32,502 nucleotides of DNA, taken from contig DATJPY010000070.1 in NCBI GenBank assembly GCA_035506135.1, positions 1 to 32,502 of the forward strand, in the 5' to 3' direction. The DNA is from DATJPY01 sp035506135. GTDB lineage: Bacteria > Myxococcota_A > UBA9160 > PR03. Positions 14,841 through 23,483 of this stretch are shown piece by piece (position 1 is the first letter of the stretch; each line of letters starts with the position of its first letter). Under the pieces are notes generated by a model that had not been told where the DNA came from, ran no database searches, and saw only the letters and a program-made list of their open reading frames with translations. A program made the translations under genes and the position numbers.

Positions 14841-16054
14841 TAGATCGCCTCCTCGGCCAGGAGCTTCTCGAGCTCGCCGCGCCCGAGCCCGAGCGCGCGG
14901 TAGACCTCGTCGTTGTGCTCGCCGATGCGCGGCGCGCGGCGGCGGATCCGCGTGCCGTGCGCGCTCGAGAGCGCGAAGAACGCCGGGTGCTCGATCGAGG
15001 CGCCGAGGTGGGGGTAGTCGATCGACACGAAGAGCCCGCGCTCGCGGAGCTGCCGCTGCTCGACGATCTCGCGCGCGTCGTTGCAGGGCGCCAGCAGCAC
15101 GCGCCGCGCGAGCGCTCCCTCGTACAGCTCGCGCATGCCGTGCGCCGCGAAGAAGGCACCGAAGACCTCCTCGAGCTGCGCGATCCCGGCGGCGTCGAGC
15201 GCCTCGGGGCGGAAGCGCTCCCAGTCGTAGTCGCGAAGCCACCCCGGCGCCATGCCGCGCTCGTGCATCCAGGCGACCAGCGCGCGCAGGCCGGGCACCC
15301 GCGCCGGGCCGCCGCGCAGCCCGAACGAGACGTGCCCATCGCGCACGGGCCAGATCTCGCGCGTGCGACCGGTGCGCGGGCCGCTTCGCACGGGCGTCCG
15401 CTCGGAGCCCGCGTACATCCCCGGCGCGCCGATCAGCGTCGCGAGCTGGCACTCGTGCATCGAGACGTCGACGAAGTCGCCCCGACCGGTCGACTCGCGC
15501 GCGTGGAGCGCCATCAGGATCCCGAGCACGGCCTCCGGCGCCGCGTGGTAGTACGCGGTCGGCAGGCTGCAGCGCACCGGAGGGCGGTCGGGGTCGCCGG
15601 TCATCGCCGCATTGCCGCCCATCGCCACCACCACCAGATCGCGGGCGCGGAAGCCGGCGTGGGGGCCTGTCGCGCCGAAGGGCGTGATGGCGCAGTGGAC
15701 GAGGCCCGGCCGATCGCGCCGCAGCGCCTCGAAGCCGAGCCCCCAGCCGGCCAGCGTCCCGGGCGGGTACGACTCGAGCACCGCGTCGGCGCTCGCCACG
15801 AGGCGCAGGAAGACGCCGCGCCCCGAGGCGTGCGACGGGTCGAGCGTGATGCCGCGCTTGCTGGTGTTGAGCGCGAGCCAGGCGAGGCTGCGCTCCGGGT
15901 CGGCGACGCCGTGCAGGAACGGCGGCCGGCGGCCCTCGTGATCGCCGCCCGGCGGCTCGATCTTGATCACGTCGGCGCCGAGATCGCCCAGGATCTTGCC
16001 GGCCAGCCACCCGCTCTCGTCCGTCAGATCCAGCACCCGCAGCCCGGACAGCAT
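14840..16054 (-). CDS. Family III (CaiB/BaiF) CoA-transferase-like protein lacking the catalytic Asp, 404 aa
   Basis: Same fold as its downstream neighbour: MLSGLRVLDLTDESGWLAGK at the start, GADVIKIEPPGGDHEGRRPP (27-46), LNTSKRGITLD (62-72), DAVLESYPPGTL (90-101) and STGRGDFVDVSMHECQL. Where the family has its catalytic aspartate, this protein reads SLPTAYYHAAP. Counting back from the GRG motif puts Tyr168 at that position, so it may be the non-catalytic partner of the Asp173-bearing subunit, as in benzylsuccinate CoA transferase (BbsEF). The TAG stop shares a base with the GTG of the next gene. It is first in the operon, with 71 bases separating it from the divergent SDR. Confidence 0.87.
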   Translation of the reverse strand: MLSGLRVLDLTDESGWLAGKILGDLGADVIKIEPPGGDHEGRRPPFLHGVADPERSLAWLALNTSKRGITLDPSHASGRGVFLRLVASADAVLESYPPGTLAGWGLGFEALRRDRPGLVHCAITPFGATGPHAGFRARDLVVVAMGGNAAMTGDPDRPPVRCSLPTAYYHAAPEAVLGILMALHARESTGRGDFVDVSMHECQLATLIGAPGMYAGSERTPVRSGPRTGRTREIWPVRDGHVSFGLRGGPARVPGLRALVAWMHERGMAPGWLRDYDWERFRPEALDAAGIAQLEEVFGAFFAAHGMRELYEGALARRVLLAPCNDAREIVEQRQLRERGLFVSIDYPHLGASIEHPAFFALSSAHGTRIRRRAPRIGEHNDEVYRALGLGRGELEKLLAEEAI

Positions 16055-16125
16055 GGCTCGATGCTACGTGATCTCCGGCGCTTCGGGCTACGCGATCCCG
16101 CGCGCCGGCCCTACCCTATGCCGCC

Positions 16126-16920
16126 GTGCGGGTATCCGAGCTCTACGACCTCTCCGGCCGGAGCGCGCTCGTGACCGGGGGCGGCCGCGGCATCGGCCGA
16201 CACATCGCAATCGGACTCGCCGAGGCGGGCGCGCGGGTGTTCGTGGCCTCGCGCAAGCTCGCCGCATGCAGGGACGTCGCCGCGGACGTCGAGAGCATGG
16301 GCGGACGCGCCGTCGCGCTCGAGGCCGACCTCGGGCGCGTCGAGGATTGCGAGCGCCTCTTGGCCGAGGTGCTCTCCGCCACCGATCGCCTGCACGTGCT
16401 GGTGAACAACGCCGCCCGCGTGTGGGCGGCACCCACCCTCGAGTATCCGCTCGAGGGCTGGGACCGCGTGTTCGACCTGAACGTGCGCGGCCTCTTCCTG
16501 CTCTCGCAGCTCGCCGCGCGGCACATGGCCGGGCGCGGCGGCGGCAGCATCGTGAACGTGGGCTCGATCTCGGCCTGGCGCGGCGCCCCCGACGCCGAGC
16601 AGCCCGTCGTCGCCTACAACGCGAGCAAGGGAGCGGTGGCGTCGCTCACGGTCGACCTGGCGGTCAAGCTCGCCCCGCACGGGATCCGCGTGAACTGCCT
16701 CGTCCCGGGCCCCTTCGACACCGACATGATGAACCACATCCGCCACGACCCGCAGCGCATGCGCGAATACCTGGAGCACGTGCCGCTCGGACGCATCGGC
16801 AGCGAGGACGACGTCAAGGGCGCCGCCGTCTTCCTGGCGAGCGACGCCTCGCGCTTCGTCACCGGCCAGACGCTCGTCGTCGACGGCGGCGTCTCGGCGG
16901 TGTACCCGAGCCGGGGCTAG
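16126..16920 (+). CDS. Short-chain dehydrogenase/reductase, 264 aa
   Basis: A classical SDR. The nucleotide-binding motif TGGGRGIG is at residues 17-24, NNAA at 94-97, the catalytic Ser in GSISAW (147-149), and Tyr164-x3-Lys168 in YNASK. The C-terminal TGQTLVVDGGVS is typical. It would oxidise a 3-hydroxyacyl-CoA or another alcohol, or reduce the ketone, with NAD(P). The Arg in the turn after the second strand (ASRKL) is more suggestive of NADP than NAD. The start is GTG. It is divergent from the CoA-transferase operon and converges on the CoA ligase with a 6-base gap. Confidence 0.9.
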   Translation: MRVSELYDLSGRSALVTGGGRGIGRHIAIGLAEAGARVFVASRKLAACRDVAADVESMGGRAVALEADLGRVEDCERLLAEVLSATDRLHVLVNNAARVWAAPTLEYPLEGWDRVFDLNVRGLFLLSQLAARHMAGRGGGSIVNVGSISAWRGAPDAEQPVVAYNASKGAVASLTVDLAVKLAPHGIRVNCLVPGPFDTDMMNHIRHDPQRMREYLEHVPLGRIGSEDDVKGAAVFLASDASRFVTGQTLVVDGGVSAVYPSRG

Positions 16921-16926
16921 CCGGAC

Positions 16927-18489
16927 CTACCCGACCCGCCTCTCCCGACCCTGCCAGAACGGCTCGCGCAGCGTCTTCTTCAGGATCTTGCCCGATGCAT
17001 TGCGCGGGATCTCGTCGAGGAAGGAGACCGAGCGCGGGAGCTTGTAGCCGGCGAGGTGGTCGCGCGCCCAGGCGATCAGCACCTCCTCGGTGAGGCCGTC
17101 GTGGGCTCGAACGACCACGGCATGCACGCTCTCGCCCCACTGGTCGCTCGGAATCCCGATCACCGCGACGTCCATCACGTGCGGGTGCTGGTCGAGCGCC
17201 GCCTCGATCTCGGCCGGATAGATGTTCATGCCGCCCGAGATGATCATGTCGTTCTTGCGATCGCAGATGTAGTAGAAGCCCTCTTCGTCGCGGTAGGCGA
17301 CGTCGCCGACCGTGAGCCAGTCTCCGCGCCGCCCCTTCTCGAACTTCTCCTGCGCCTTGTGATAGGTGCGGAAAGCGCTGCGGCTGCGAACGAAGAGCTC
17401 GCCGGGCGTGTTCGGCGCCTCGATGCGGGTCCCCTCGTCGTCGAAGAGCGCGAGCTCGACGCCCGGCGCCGCCCGTCCGCACGATCCCGGCTTGCGGCGC
17501 TGCTCCTCGGGGCGCAGGATCGAGTCGACCCCGAGCTCGGTGGAGCCGTAGACCTCCCACAGCGAGTCCTCCGGGAAGTCGCGCAGGTACATCTCCTTCA
17601 GCGCGTACGACCAGGGCGCCGCGTTCGCGACCATGCGGCGCATCGAGCTGCGGTCGTAGCGCGCCTTCACCGCCTCGGGGAGCTGGCACACGAGGCGGAT
17701 CGGCGTCGGCGCCGAGAAGGTGGTCGACACCCGATGGCGCTCGACCAGGCGCAGCCAGTCCTCGGCATCGAACTTGCGCTGCAGCACGACGGTGTTGCCA
17801 AGCGCGTGCGCGATCCCCATGAAGCCGCCGGGGCCGGAGTGGTAGAGCGGCCCGGTGGTCAGGTAGATGTCCTCGGGCACGTAGCCGATGAAGGCGACCA
17901 GCAGGCGCAGGAGCTCCGGATCGCCCAGCGCGGCGCGCACCGCGCCCTTCGGGCGGCCGGTGGTTCCCGAGGTGTAGATCATGGTGCTGTCGCTGGCGCG
18001 CGCCGCGTCGATCTGCGGCGGTGCGTCGCTGGCGGCGGCCACCCGCGCCTCGGCGTCCTCCATGCCCGGCCCCGGAGCGCCTCCGAACACCAGGACGTGT
18101 CGAACCTTCGGGATGCGGTCGCGAATCGCGGCAAAGGTCTCGGCGAACTCGGCATCGGTGTACACGGCGGCAGCGTCGCAGTCGTCGACGATGTAGGCCG
18201 CTTCCTCGGGGGTGAGCCGGTAGTTGAGCGGCACCGAGGTGAGCCCCGCCTTGCGCGCGCCGTGCATGATGCGCACCACGCCGGGCGAGTTCATGCCGCA
18301 CCAGAGCACCGTCTCGCCCGGCCGGACGCCGAGCCCGAGCAGCGCGTTGCCGATCCGGTTGGCCTGGCGGTTCAGCTCGTCGAAGGTCCAGACGAGCGGC
18401 CGGTGGCCGGGGCGGTCGTCGATCACGGCGGGCTTGTCCGGCGTACGGGCGGCGTGGAGGGCGAGCGGGTCGGGACGCGGGTCCGGCAT
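16927..18489 (-). CDS. Acyl-CoA synthetase (AMP-forming), 520 aa
   Basis: An ANL-superfamily acid:CoA ligase. The P-loop motif YTSGTTGRPKG lies at residues 172-182, TTGPLYHSGP follows, EVYGSTE forms motif A5, the hinge region GDVAYRDEEGFYYICDRKNDMI leads into SGGMNIYPAEIE, and the catalytic Lys is in NASGKILKK near the end. All core motifs are intact. It resembles FadD-type ligases for medium-chain, cyclic or steroid acids; specificity cannot be read. The frame is open to 19149, but the ATG at 18489 has AGGGGGAAC before it and starts the fold. It has its own divergent 213-base promoter region shared with the SDR at 18703. Confidence 0.9.
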   Translation of the reverse strand: MPDPRPDPLALHAARTPDKPAVIDDRPGHRPLVWTFDELNRQANRIGNALLGLGVRPGETVLWCGMNSPGVVRIMHGARKAGLTSVPLNYRLTPEEAAYIVDDCDAAAVYTDAEFAETFAAIRDRIPKVRHVLVFGGAPGPGMEDAEARVAAASDAPPQIDAARASDSTMIYTSGTTGRPKGAVRAALGDPELLRLLVAFIGYVPEDIYLTTGPLYHSGPGGFMGIAHALGNTVVLQRKFDAEDWLRLVERHRVSTTFSAPTPIRLVCQLPEAVKARYDRSSMRRMVANAAPWSYALKEMYLRDFPEDSLWEVYGSTELGVDSILRPEEQRRKPGSCGRAAPGVELALFDDEGTRIEAPNTPGELFVRSRSAFRTYHKAQEKFEKGRRGDWLTVGDVAYRDEEGFYYICDRKNDMIISGGMNIYPAEIEAALDQHPHVMDVAVIGIPSDQWGESVHAVVVRAHDGLTEEVLIAWARDHLAGYKLPRSVSFLDEIPRNASGKILKKTLREPFWQGRERRVG

Positions 18490-18702
18490 GGAGTTCCCCC
18501 TGTCGCGGATCGGCGGAGCCAGACGATGCCCGCTCCGAGTGCGGAGGCGCAAGGGCGTGGCGCTGCGCCTCTCGGCTCCCGTTTCGAGCCGCCCGCCTGG
18601 CGCGGCCTCGTGGCCGCGAGCTGGGGTACGCTCGGGGCGCTCTCGATCGGTCCACCGGCAGCGGACGGCAGAGATCGATCGGGCCGGAGACGGAGGAGGC
18701 TG

Positions 18703-19461
18703 ATGTCGCTCGAGGGACGCGTGGCGCTGGTGACGGGTGGGAGCCGCGGAATCGGGCGCGCCATCGCGCTGGCGCTCGCCGAGGACGGAGCCGACGTGGC
18801 GGTGAACTACCGCCGCGACGAGGCGGCGGCCAAGGAGACGGTGGCGGCGATCGAGGGGCTCGGGCGTCGCGCGCGGGCGTACCGGGCGTCGGTGGAGGCG
18901 CCGGACGAGGCCCGCGCGATGGTCGAGGCGATCCTCGCCGAGCTCGGGCCGATCGACATCCTGGTGAACAACGCCGGCATCGCGAGCCGGGGCAACACCG
19001 TCGCGAAGACCGATCCCGCCGAGCTCGAGCGGGTGGTGCGAACCCACGCGCTCGCGCCGCACCACCTCTGCCAGCTCGTGCTGCCGGGGATGCGCGGGCG
19101 GCCGCGCGGGGACATCGTGATGATCTCGAGCGCCGCGACGCTGCATCATCCCGCCGCCGGGGCGCCCTACAACATGGGCAAGGCCGCCATGGAGGCGCTC
19201 GCCTTCACGCTCGCGAAGGAGGTGAAGAAGTTCGGCATCCGGGTGAACGTCGTCGCACCGGGCCTGGTCGAGACCGAGATGGGGCGCCGCCTGATGAAGG
19301 CGACGGCAGGCGTCGACGACCTGCGCACCCTCGACGCCGCCATGCCCTTCGGCCGCGTCTGCCAGCCCGAGGACGTGGCGAACGCCGTGCGCTGGCTCGT
19401 CTCCGACCGCGCCAGCTACATCACCTGCGAGAAGATCAACGTCTACGGAGCTGCAAGCTGA
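18703..19461 (+). CDS. FabG-like short-chain dehydrogenase/reductase, 252 aa
   Basis: A classical SDR: TGGSRGIG at residues 11-18, NNAG at 89-92, Ser142/143 in ISSAA, and Tyr156-x3-Lys160 in YNMGK. FGIRVNVVAPGLVETEMG and a C-terminal EKINVYGAAS follow. The last stretch departs from the usual VDGG ending of FabG proteins. The protein resembles 3-oxoacyl-(ACP/CoA) reductases; in this setting it is more likely a catabolic 3-hydroxyacyl-CoA dehydrogenase than part of lipid synthesis. GGAGGAGG stands just before the ATG. It converges on the next CoA ligase with a 3-base gap and is only distantly similar to the SDR at 16126. Confidence 0.9.
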   Translation: MSLEGRVALVTGGSRGIGRAIALALAEDGADVAVNYRRDEAAAKETVAAIEGLGRRARAYRASVEAPDEARAMVEAILAELGPIDILVNNAGIASRGNTVAKTDPAELERVVRTHALAPHHLCQLVLPGMRGRPRGDIVMISSAATLHHPAAGAPYNMGKAAMEALAFTLAKEVKKFGIRVNVVAPGLVETEMGRRLMKATAGVDDLRTLDAAMPFGRVCQPEDVANAVRWLVSDRASYITCEKINVYGAAS

Positions 19462-19464
19462 AAG

Positions 19465-21144
19465 TCATCCATAACGGTGGCCCGCGATGTCGGCGTGCTC
19501 GGCGGCGAGGCGCCGCAGCGCCGCCTCGCGCAGCGGCCCAACCTGCACCTTCTGGTTGGCGGTGTAGGTGATCTCGTCCTCGGTGAGCTGCAGCACGCGG
19601 CGCGGCACCTTGTAGGGCGCCACCCGCTCGCGCAGGAACGCGCGGATGCGCGCCTCGTCGACGGCAGCGCCCGGCGCCGGGACGACGCACAGCACGAGCG
19701 CCTCACCGAGGGTCGGATGCGGGACGCCGACCGGCTGCGCGATCCGGAGGCCGGGATACGAGGCCAACGCGCGCTCGATCTCCAGCGGCGAGACGTTGGC
19801 ACCGCCGGTCTTGATCAGGCCCGAGAGGCGGCCGGTCCAGTGCAGATGGCCCTCGGCATCGAGCGAGCCCCCGTCCTGGGTGCGGAAGAATCCGCCGGGG
19901 TCGAACGCCTGCTCCGGCTCCATCTTGTAGTAGCCGCGCATCAGCGTCACCCCGCGCACCGCGATCTCGCCCGGCTCGCCCGCTGCGCACGGCGACCCCG
20001 TCTCCGGATCGACGATCGCGATCTCCATCCCCGGGAGCGCGCGTCCGCTCGAGCCGCGACGCTCCTCGGCGGGCGCGTCGGCGGGCAGCATCGACGCGAT
20101 CGTGAAGGTCTCCGAGAGGCCGAACGACGCGTCGACGCCCCACTCGTTCTTCTCGATGCCCGCGAGCCGGGCGAGCGGCGACGTGAAGCGCGTCTTGCGG
20201 ATGCGCGACAGGTCGCGCCGCCCGGCGTCCGGGTGCTCCCCCAGCTCCTTCTCCTGATGCGGGAACGCGTGTACGACCGTCACCTTCTCGCGCTCGATCA
20301 TCGCGAGCGCCGGGCCGGGCTCGAAGATCTCCTGCAGCACCAGGCAGGCGCCGGCCGCCAGCGTCGCACCCAGCGACATCGCGATGCCGGCCGTCCAGAA
20401 GAAGGGTTGCGCGGTCCACACGCGGTCGTCGGGCGAGAGCCGCATCCACTCCGCGAAGCGCCAGCTCTGGATCACCGCGGCGCGCTGCAGGTGCAGGACG
20501 CCCTTCGGGTGCGCGGTGGTGCCGGAGGTGTAGATCAGCATGCCGTCGTCGGCCGGCGTCACGTCGGCGGCGGCGGCGTCGAGCAGGTCGCTCGGGACGT
20601 CGCGGGCCTGCGCGGCCAGCTCGTACCAGCCCTGCACGCCGCCGTCGCCGGGATCGCCGCCGGTCACGACGAGCCGCCGGAGCTGCGGCAGCCGGCGGCA
20701 GCGCAAGCGGCCGGGGGGCGCGTCGCTGATCTCGGGGTGCGCGACCAGGAGCTCCTCGAGGTAGTCGCGGCTGCGCAGCGAGCGCTGCAGCAGCAGTGTC
20801 GACACGTCGGAGTGTCGAAGCACCCAGTCGCGCTCCTCCGGCGTCGCGAGCGTGCTGAGCGGCACCACGACCGCCCCGACCAGGCCCGCGGCGAAGCACC
20901 CGACCACCCACTCCGGCCGGTTCGTCATGAGCAGCCCGACGTGCGCGCCCTTCCCGACGCCGGCACCGAGCAGCCCGCGCGCGAGGGCGCGGGCCTCGCT
21001 CCGCAGCTCGGCGTAGGAGATCGATCGCCCTTCGAAGCGCAGCGCCACGCGCTCGCCGTGGCGGTCGGCGACGTCCTCGAGGAAGCGGGCGAGGGTCCAG
21101 CGACTCGGATCGGGCTGGAGCGACAGACCGAGCGAAGCGCTCAC
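19465..21144 (-). CDS. Acyl-CoA synthetase (AMP-forming), 559 aa
   Basis: An ANL-superfamily ligase distinct from the one at 16927. P-loop YTSGTTAHPKG lies at residues 205-215, AQPFFWTAG follows, SFGLSETF forms motif A5, TQDGGSLDAEGHLHWTGRLS forms the hinge, and IKTGGANVSPLEIE comes after it. The C-terminal lysine is in TANQKVQVGPLR. TANQKV replaces the more usual TxxGKI, leaving the catalytic Lys present. The long N-terminal part (FLEDVADRHGERVALRF) is standard. The start is GTG with GAGGAG upstream. It is last in the operon headed by the amidohydrolase at 23465, 18 bases after the MaoC-like gene, and so is under the palindrome at 23484. It probably activates the carboxylate that the operon processes. 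Confidence 0.9.
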   Translation of the reverse strand: MSASLGLSLQPDPSRWTLARFLEDVADRHGERVALRFEGRSISYAELRSEARALARGLLGAGVGKGAHVGLLMTNRPEWVVGCFAAGLVGAVVVPLSTLATPEERDWVLRHSDVSTLLLQRSLRSRDYLEELLVAHPEISDAPPGRLRCRRLPQLRRLVVTGGDPGDGGVQGWYELAAQARDVPSDLLDAAAADVTPADDGMLIYTSGTTAHPKGVLHLQRAAVIQSWRFAEWMRLSPDDRVWTAQPFFWTAGIAMSLGATLAAGACLVLQEIFEPGPALAMIEREKVTVVHAFPHQEKELGEHPDAGRRDLSRIRKTRFTSPLARLAGIEKNEWGVDASFGLSETFTIASMLPADAPAEERRGSSGRALPGMEIAIVDPETGSPCAAGEPGEIAVRGVTLMRGYYKMEPEQAFDPGGFFRTQDGGSLDAEGHLHWTGRLSGLIKTGGANVSPLEIERALASYPGLRIAQPVGVPHPTLGEALVLCVVPAPGAAVDEARIRAFLRERVAPYKVPRRVLQLTEDEITYTANQKVQVGPLREAALRRLAAEHADIAGHRYG

Positions 21145-21162
21145 GGCGGCTCCTCGCCCGGC

Positions 21163-22329
21163 TCAGGGAGCGGGCAGGCGGACCTCGGCCGCGCCCTGCG
21201 CCATCGTCTCGTCGCGCTGGTTCGTCATCGCGACCTGCACGACGGCCACGCGCTTGGCGTCGACCAGGTCGATCACCTCGCCGTTCAGATAGGTCATGTC
21301 GCCGGTCAGCGCCGGCGAGCGGTACTTGACGTCGCTGTGGAGGATGAATCCCCACTCGCCCACCCAGTTGGCGAGCCAGTCCAGCACCCAGGCGCCCATC
21401 GACGCGCCGTAGCCGTAGCCGCGCGGCATCCCGATGAGCTGGGCGTACTCGGCCTGCACGTGGCCGCGCGAGGGCCCGTAGTAGAGCCCGTCGGCGAGCG
21501 TGGGGTCGAGCTTCGCGCCCTCGAGGTCGCGCGACATCTCGGGCAGCCAGCCCGCCTGGTGGAGGGACGAGCGCCCTCCGTCCTCCCGGAAGGTCCCCCA
21601 CACCGACATCAGGAAGGCGCGCCACTCGCAGGTGAAGGTCGCGATCGTGTGCGGGCCGATCGGCCGCGTCGGCAGCTTCGTCCCGACCTCGACGCCGGCG
21701 CGCTTGCCGTGGCCGAGCTCGAGGAAGGTCCTGTAGTACTGCTGCTTCTCCTTCTCGGCGGCCATCACCTGGTCGACGGTCCAGCGCGGCTCGGCCGCGT
21801 CGGCGAACTGGCCGCGCTTGCGCGCCTCCTCGGCGCGGTAGCGGATCGAGGTCGAGCGCTGCTTCGCGACCACCTCGCCGTTCGGCTTCAGGTAGGTGGT
21901 GTCGCCGCGCGAGAACATCGTCGGTCCGGCGAACTTGGTGTCGGTGACCTTGTAGTCGTAGAGCGCTCGCTCGAGCGTGATCCGCTCGCCGGGCTCGATG
22001 CGCGGGCCCTCGAACCACCACTCGTCGCCGCCGAACAGCATGTGGGTGCCCGGGATGGTGCCCTGGATCGCAGGGCCCGCGCCGTGGCTGTCGCTGGTGC
22101 AGACCGCGAACGACTGCGGCGCCACCAGCTTGCCGAAGCGGCTCGCGGCCGCGTAGTCGTCGTTCCAGTGCAGCGGGTTCGGATTCTGCATTCCCTGCAC
22201 CCACCGGCGGATGTCGGTCACCGTGACCGGCTCCCTCATGGTGCCGCCGCCGCTGGGGACCCCGATCCAGCGATCCACGTCGCTCGTGTCGAAGTCCGGC
22301 CAGCGCTTGCGCACGTCGGCAGCGTTCAC
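21163..22329 (-). CDS. Two-domain MaoC/FAS1-dehydratase-like (hot-dog) protein, 388 aa
   Basis: A double hot-dog protein. The N-terminal domain has NPNPLHWNDDYAAASRFG near residues 49-66 and APQSFA after it, as in FAS1-type dehydratase-like domains. The C-terminal domain has QLIGMPRGYGYGA and a SPALTGDMTYLNGEV strand. The hydratase-2 motif D-x-N-P-x-H is altered, with Asn for Asp, so enoyl-CoA hydratase activity is uncertain; acyl-CoA binding is likely. The GTG start at 22329 overlaps the TGA of the amidohydrolase by 4 bases (GTGA), and the fold begins with the NAADVRKRWPDF segment. The frame stays open far upstream but has no homology there. It is the middle gene of the operon with amidohydrolase and CoA ligase. 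Confidence 0.8.
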   Translation of the reverse strand: MNAADVRKRWPDFDTSDVDRWIGVPSGGGTMREPVTVTDIRRWVQGMQNPNPLHWNDDYAAASRFGKLVAPQSFAVCTSDSHGAGPAIQGTIPGTHMLFGGDEWWFEGPRIEPGERITLERALYDYKVTDTKFAGPTMFSRGDTTYLKPNGEVVAKQRSTSIRYRAEEARKRGQFADAAEPRWTVDQVMAAEKEKQQYYRTFLELGHGKRAGVEVGTKLPTRPIGPHTIATFTCEWRAFLMSVWGTFREDGGRSSLHQAGWLPEMSRDLEGAKLDPTLADGLYYGPSRGHVQAEYAQLIGMPRGYGYGASMGAWVLDWLANWVGEWGFILHSDVKYRSPALTGDMTYLNGEVIDLVDAKRVAVVQVAMTNQRDETMAQGAAEVRLPAP

Positions 22330-23465
22330 GCGGAGCCCTCCAGCGCCTGGGGCAGCTGGTAGATGCGTACCATGTTCCCGGCCAGGATGTCGTGGCGCTC
22401 GCCGGCCGGAACGCCGTCGAACATCTCGCTCACCACCTTGCGGCTGTAGGGCCAGTCGTTGCCGTGGTGCGGATAGTCGGTGGACCACGCCATGTTGCGC
22501 ACGCCGACGTCGTAGCGGTTCTTGATGCCGATGCGGTCGTGGATGAAGGTACAGCACCAGTTCTCGTGGTAGTACTCGCTCGGCAGCCGCTTGATCGCGA
22601 CGCCGGTGTGGGCGCGGTTGCGCCAGTAGAAGCCGTCGAGCTGCTCGAGCGCGGCCGGCACCCAGCCGACGTCGGTCTCCACGCCGAGGAACTGGAGCTC
22701 GGGGAAGCGGTCGTGCACGCCGCCCATCATGATCTCGCACATCACCTCGGGGAACAGCGACATGCCGGCCAGCGCCATGTTCGCGATCGCGGCCGGGCCC
22801 TCGAGGGCCCCGGTCGACTTGCGGCTGGGTCGCACGATGCGGATGTGGATGCTGATGGGCATCTCCATCGCCTCGGCGGCGGCGAAGAACGCGTCGTCCT
22901 CCTTGCCGAGCACGTCGCCGCCGTTCGGCCACGCCGTCAGGATCACGCCGCGGAAGCCCATCTCCTTGCAGCGCTTCATCTCGGCGATCGCCTCGTCGAC
23001 GCCGAGGTTCGGCATCTGCGCCAGGCCGAACAGCCGCTGCGGATCCGGCGCGCAGAACTCCTTGCACAGCCAGTCGTTGTAGGCGCGCACCCCGGCCCGG
23101 TGGAAGTCGCGGTCGGTGTTGCCCATGAAGTGGTACATGGTGCGCTGGCTCGGGTAGAGGAACTCGGCGTCGACGCCGTCGAAGTCCATGTCCTCGAGTC
23201 GCGCCTTGCCGTCGAAGCAGCCCTTGCGGATGTGCTCGTAGGTGTAGCCCTTCCACTTGATGTCCTCGAAGCGCATGCCCGGCGTCGCCACGAGCCCGAT
23301 GTACATGAGCGGCTTGCCCGGCCCGAAGCTCCAGGCGTCGCCCCCGTCCTCGTCCTTCACGAGCTGCGGCGCGCGGTCGCGGAACTGCGCGGGAAGCCAC
23401 TCGCGCCAGATGTGCGGCGGCTCGAGGGTGTGGCAGTCGGCGTCGATCAGGCGGTACTCGCGCAT
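22326..23465 (-). CDS. Amidohydrolase-2 family protein, 379 aa
   Basis: A TIM-barrel amidohydrolase-2 protein of the same large group as the one at 11238. It has IDADCHTLEPPHIW at residues 7-20 with a single His in the early motif, RLFGLAQMPNLG, ISIHIRIVRPS with a central His, LGVETDVGWVPAALE and WSTDYPHHGNDWPYS near the C-terminus. The SDYPH/TDYPH motif and the LxxxNxxRIY-type end (ILAGNMVRIYQL) mark the group. The reaction is unknown. It is the first gene of the operon, 18 bases downstream of the operator-like palindrome, and overlaps the MaoC-like gene by 4 bases. The pairing of such an amidohydrolase with a hot-dog protein and a CoA ligase suggests work on acyl-CoA or dicarboxylic intermediates. 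Confidence 0.87.
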   Translation of the reverse strand: MREYRLIDADCHTLEPPHIWREWLPAQFRDRAPQLVKDEDGGDAWSFGPGKPLMYIGLVATPGMRFEDIKWKGYTYEHIRKGCFDGKARLEDMDFDGVDAEFLYPSQRTMYHFMGNTDRDFHRAGVRAYNDWLCKEFCAPDPQRLFGLAQMPNLGVDEAIAEMKRCKEMGFRGVILTAWPNGGDVLGKEDDAFFAAAEAMEMPISIHIRIVRPSRKSTGALEGPAAIANMALAGMSLFPEVMCEIMMGGVHDRFPELQFLGVETDVGWVPAALEQLDGFYWRNRAHTGVAIKRLPSEYYHENWCCTFIHDRIGIKNRYDVGVRNMAWSTDYPHHGNDWPYSRKVVSEMFDGVPAGERHDILAGNMVRIYQLPQALEGSA

Positions 23466-23483
23466 GCGGCGTCCTCGGGATCG

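Noticed and set aside
18490..18702. Small 6-bp stems in the divergent spacer between the CoA ligase and the SDR
   Set aside because: Stems of this length are frequent by chance at this GC content; no copy of the TCTGAyG-N3-CGTCAGA motif and no clear promoter boxes were found.
19477..22362. 961-codon open frame on the plus strand
   Set aside because: It lies antisense to the CoA ligase and MaoC-like genes, which have clear motifs. The translation is rich in Arg, Ala, Glu and His with no recognisable domain; such frames are expected opposite high-GC genes.
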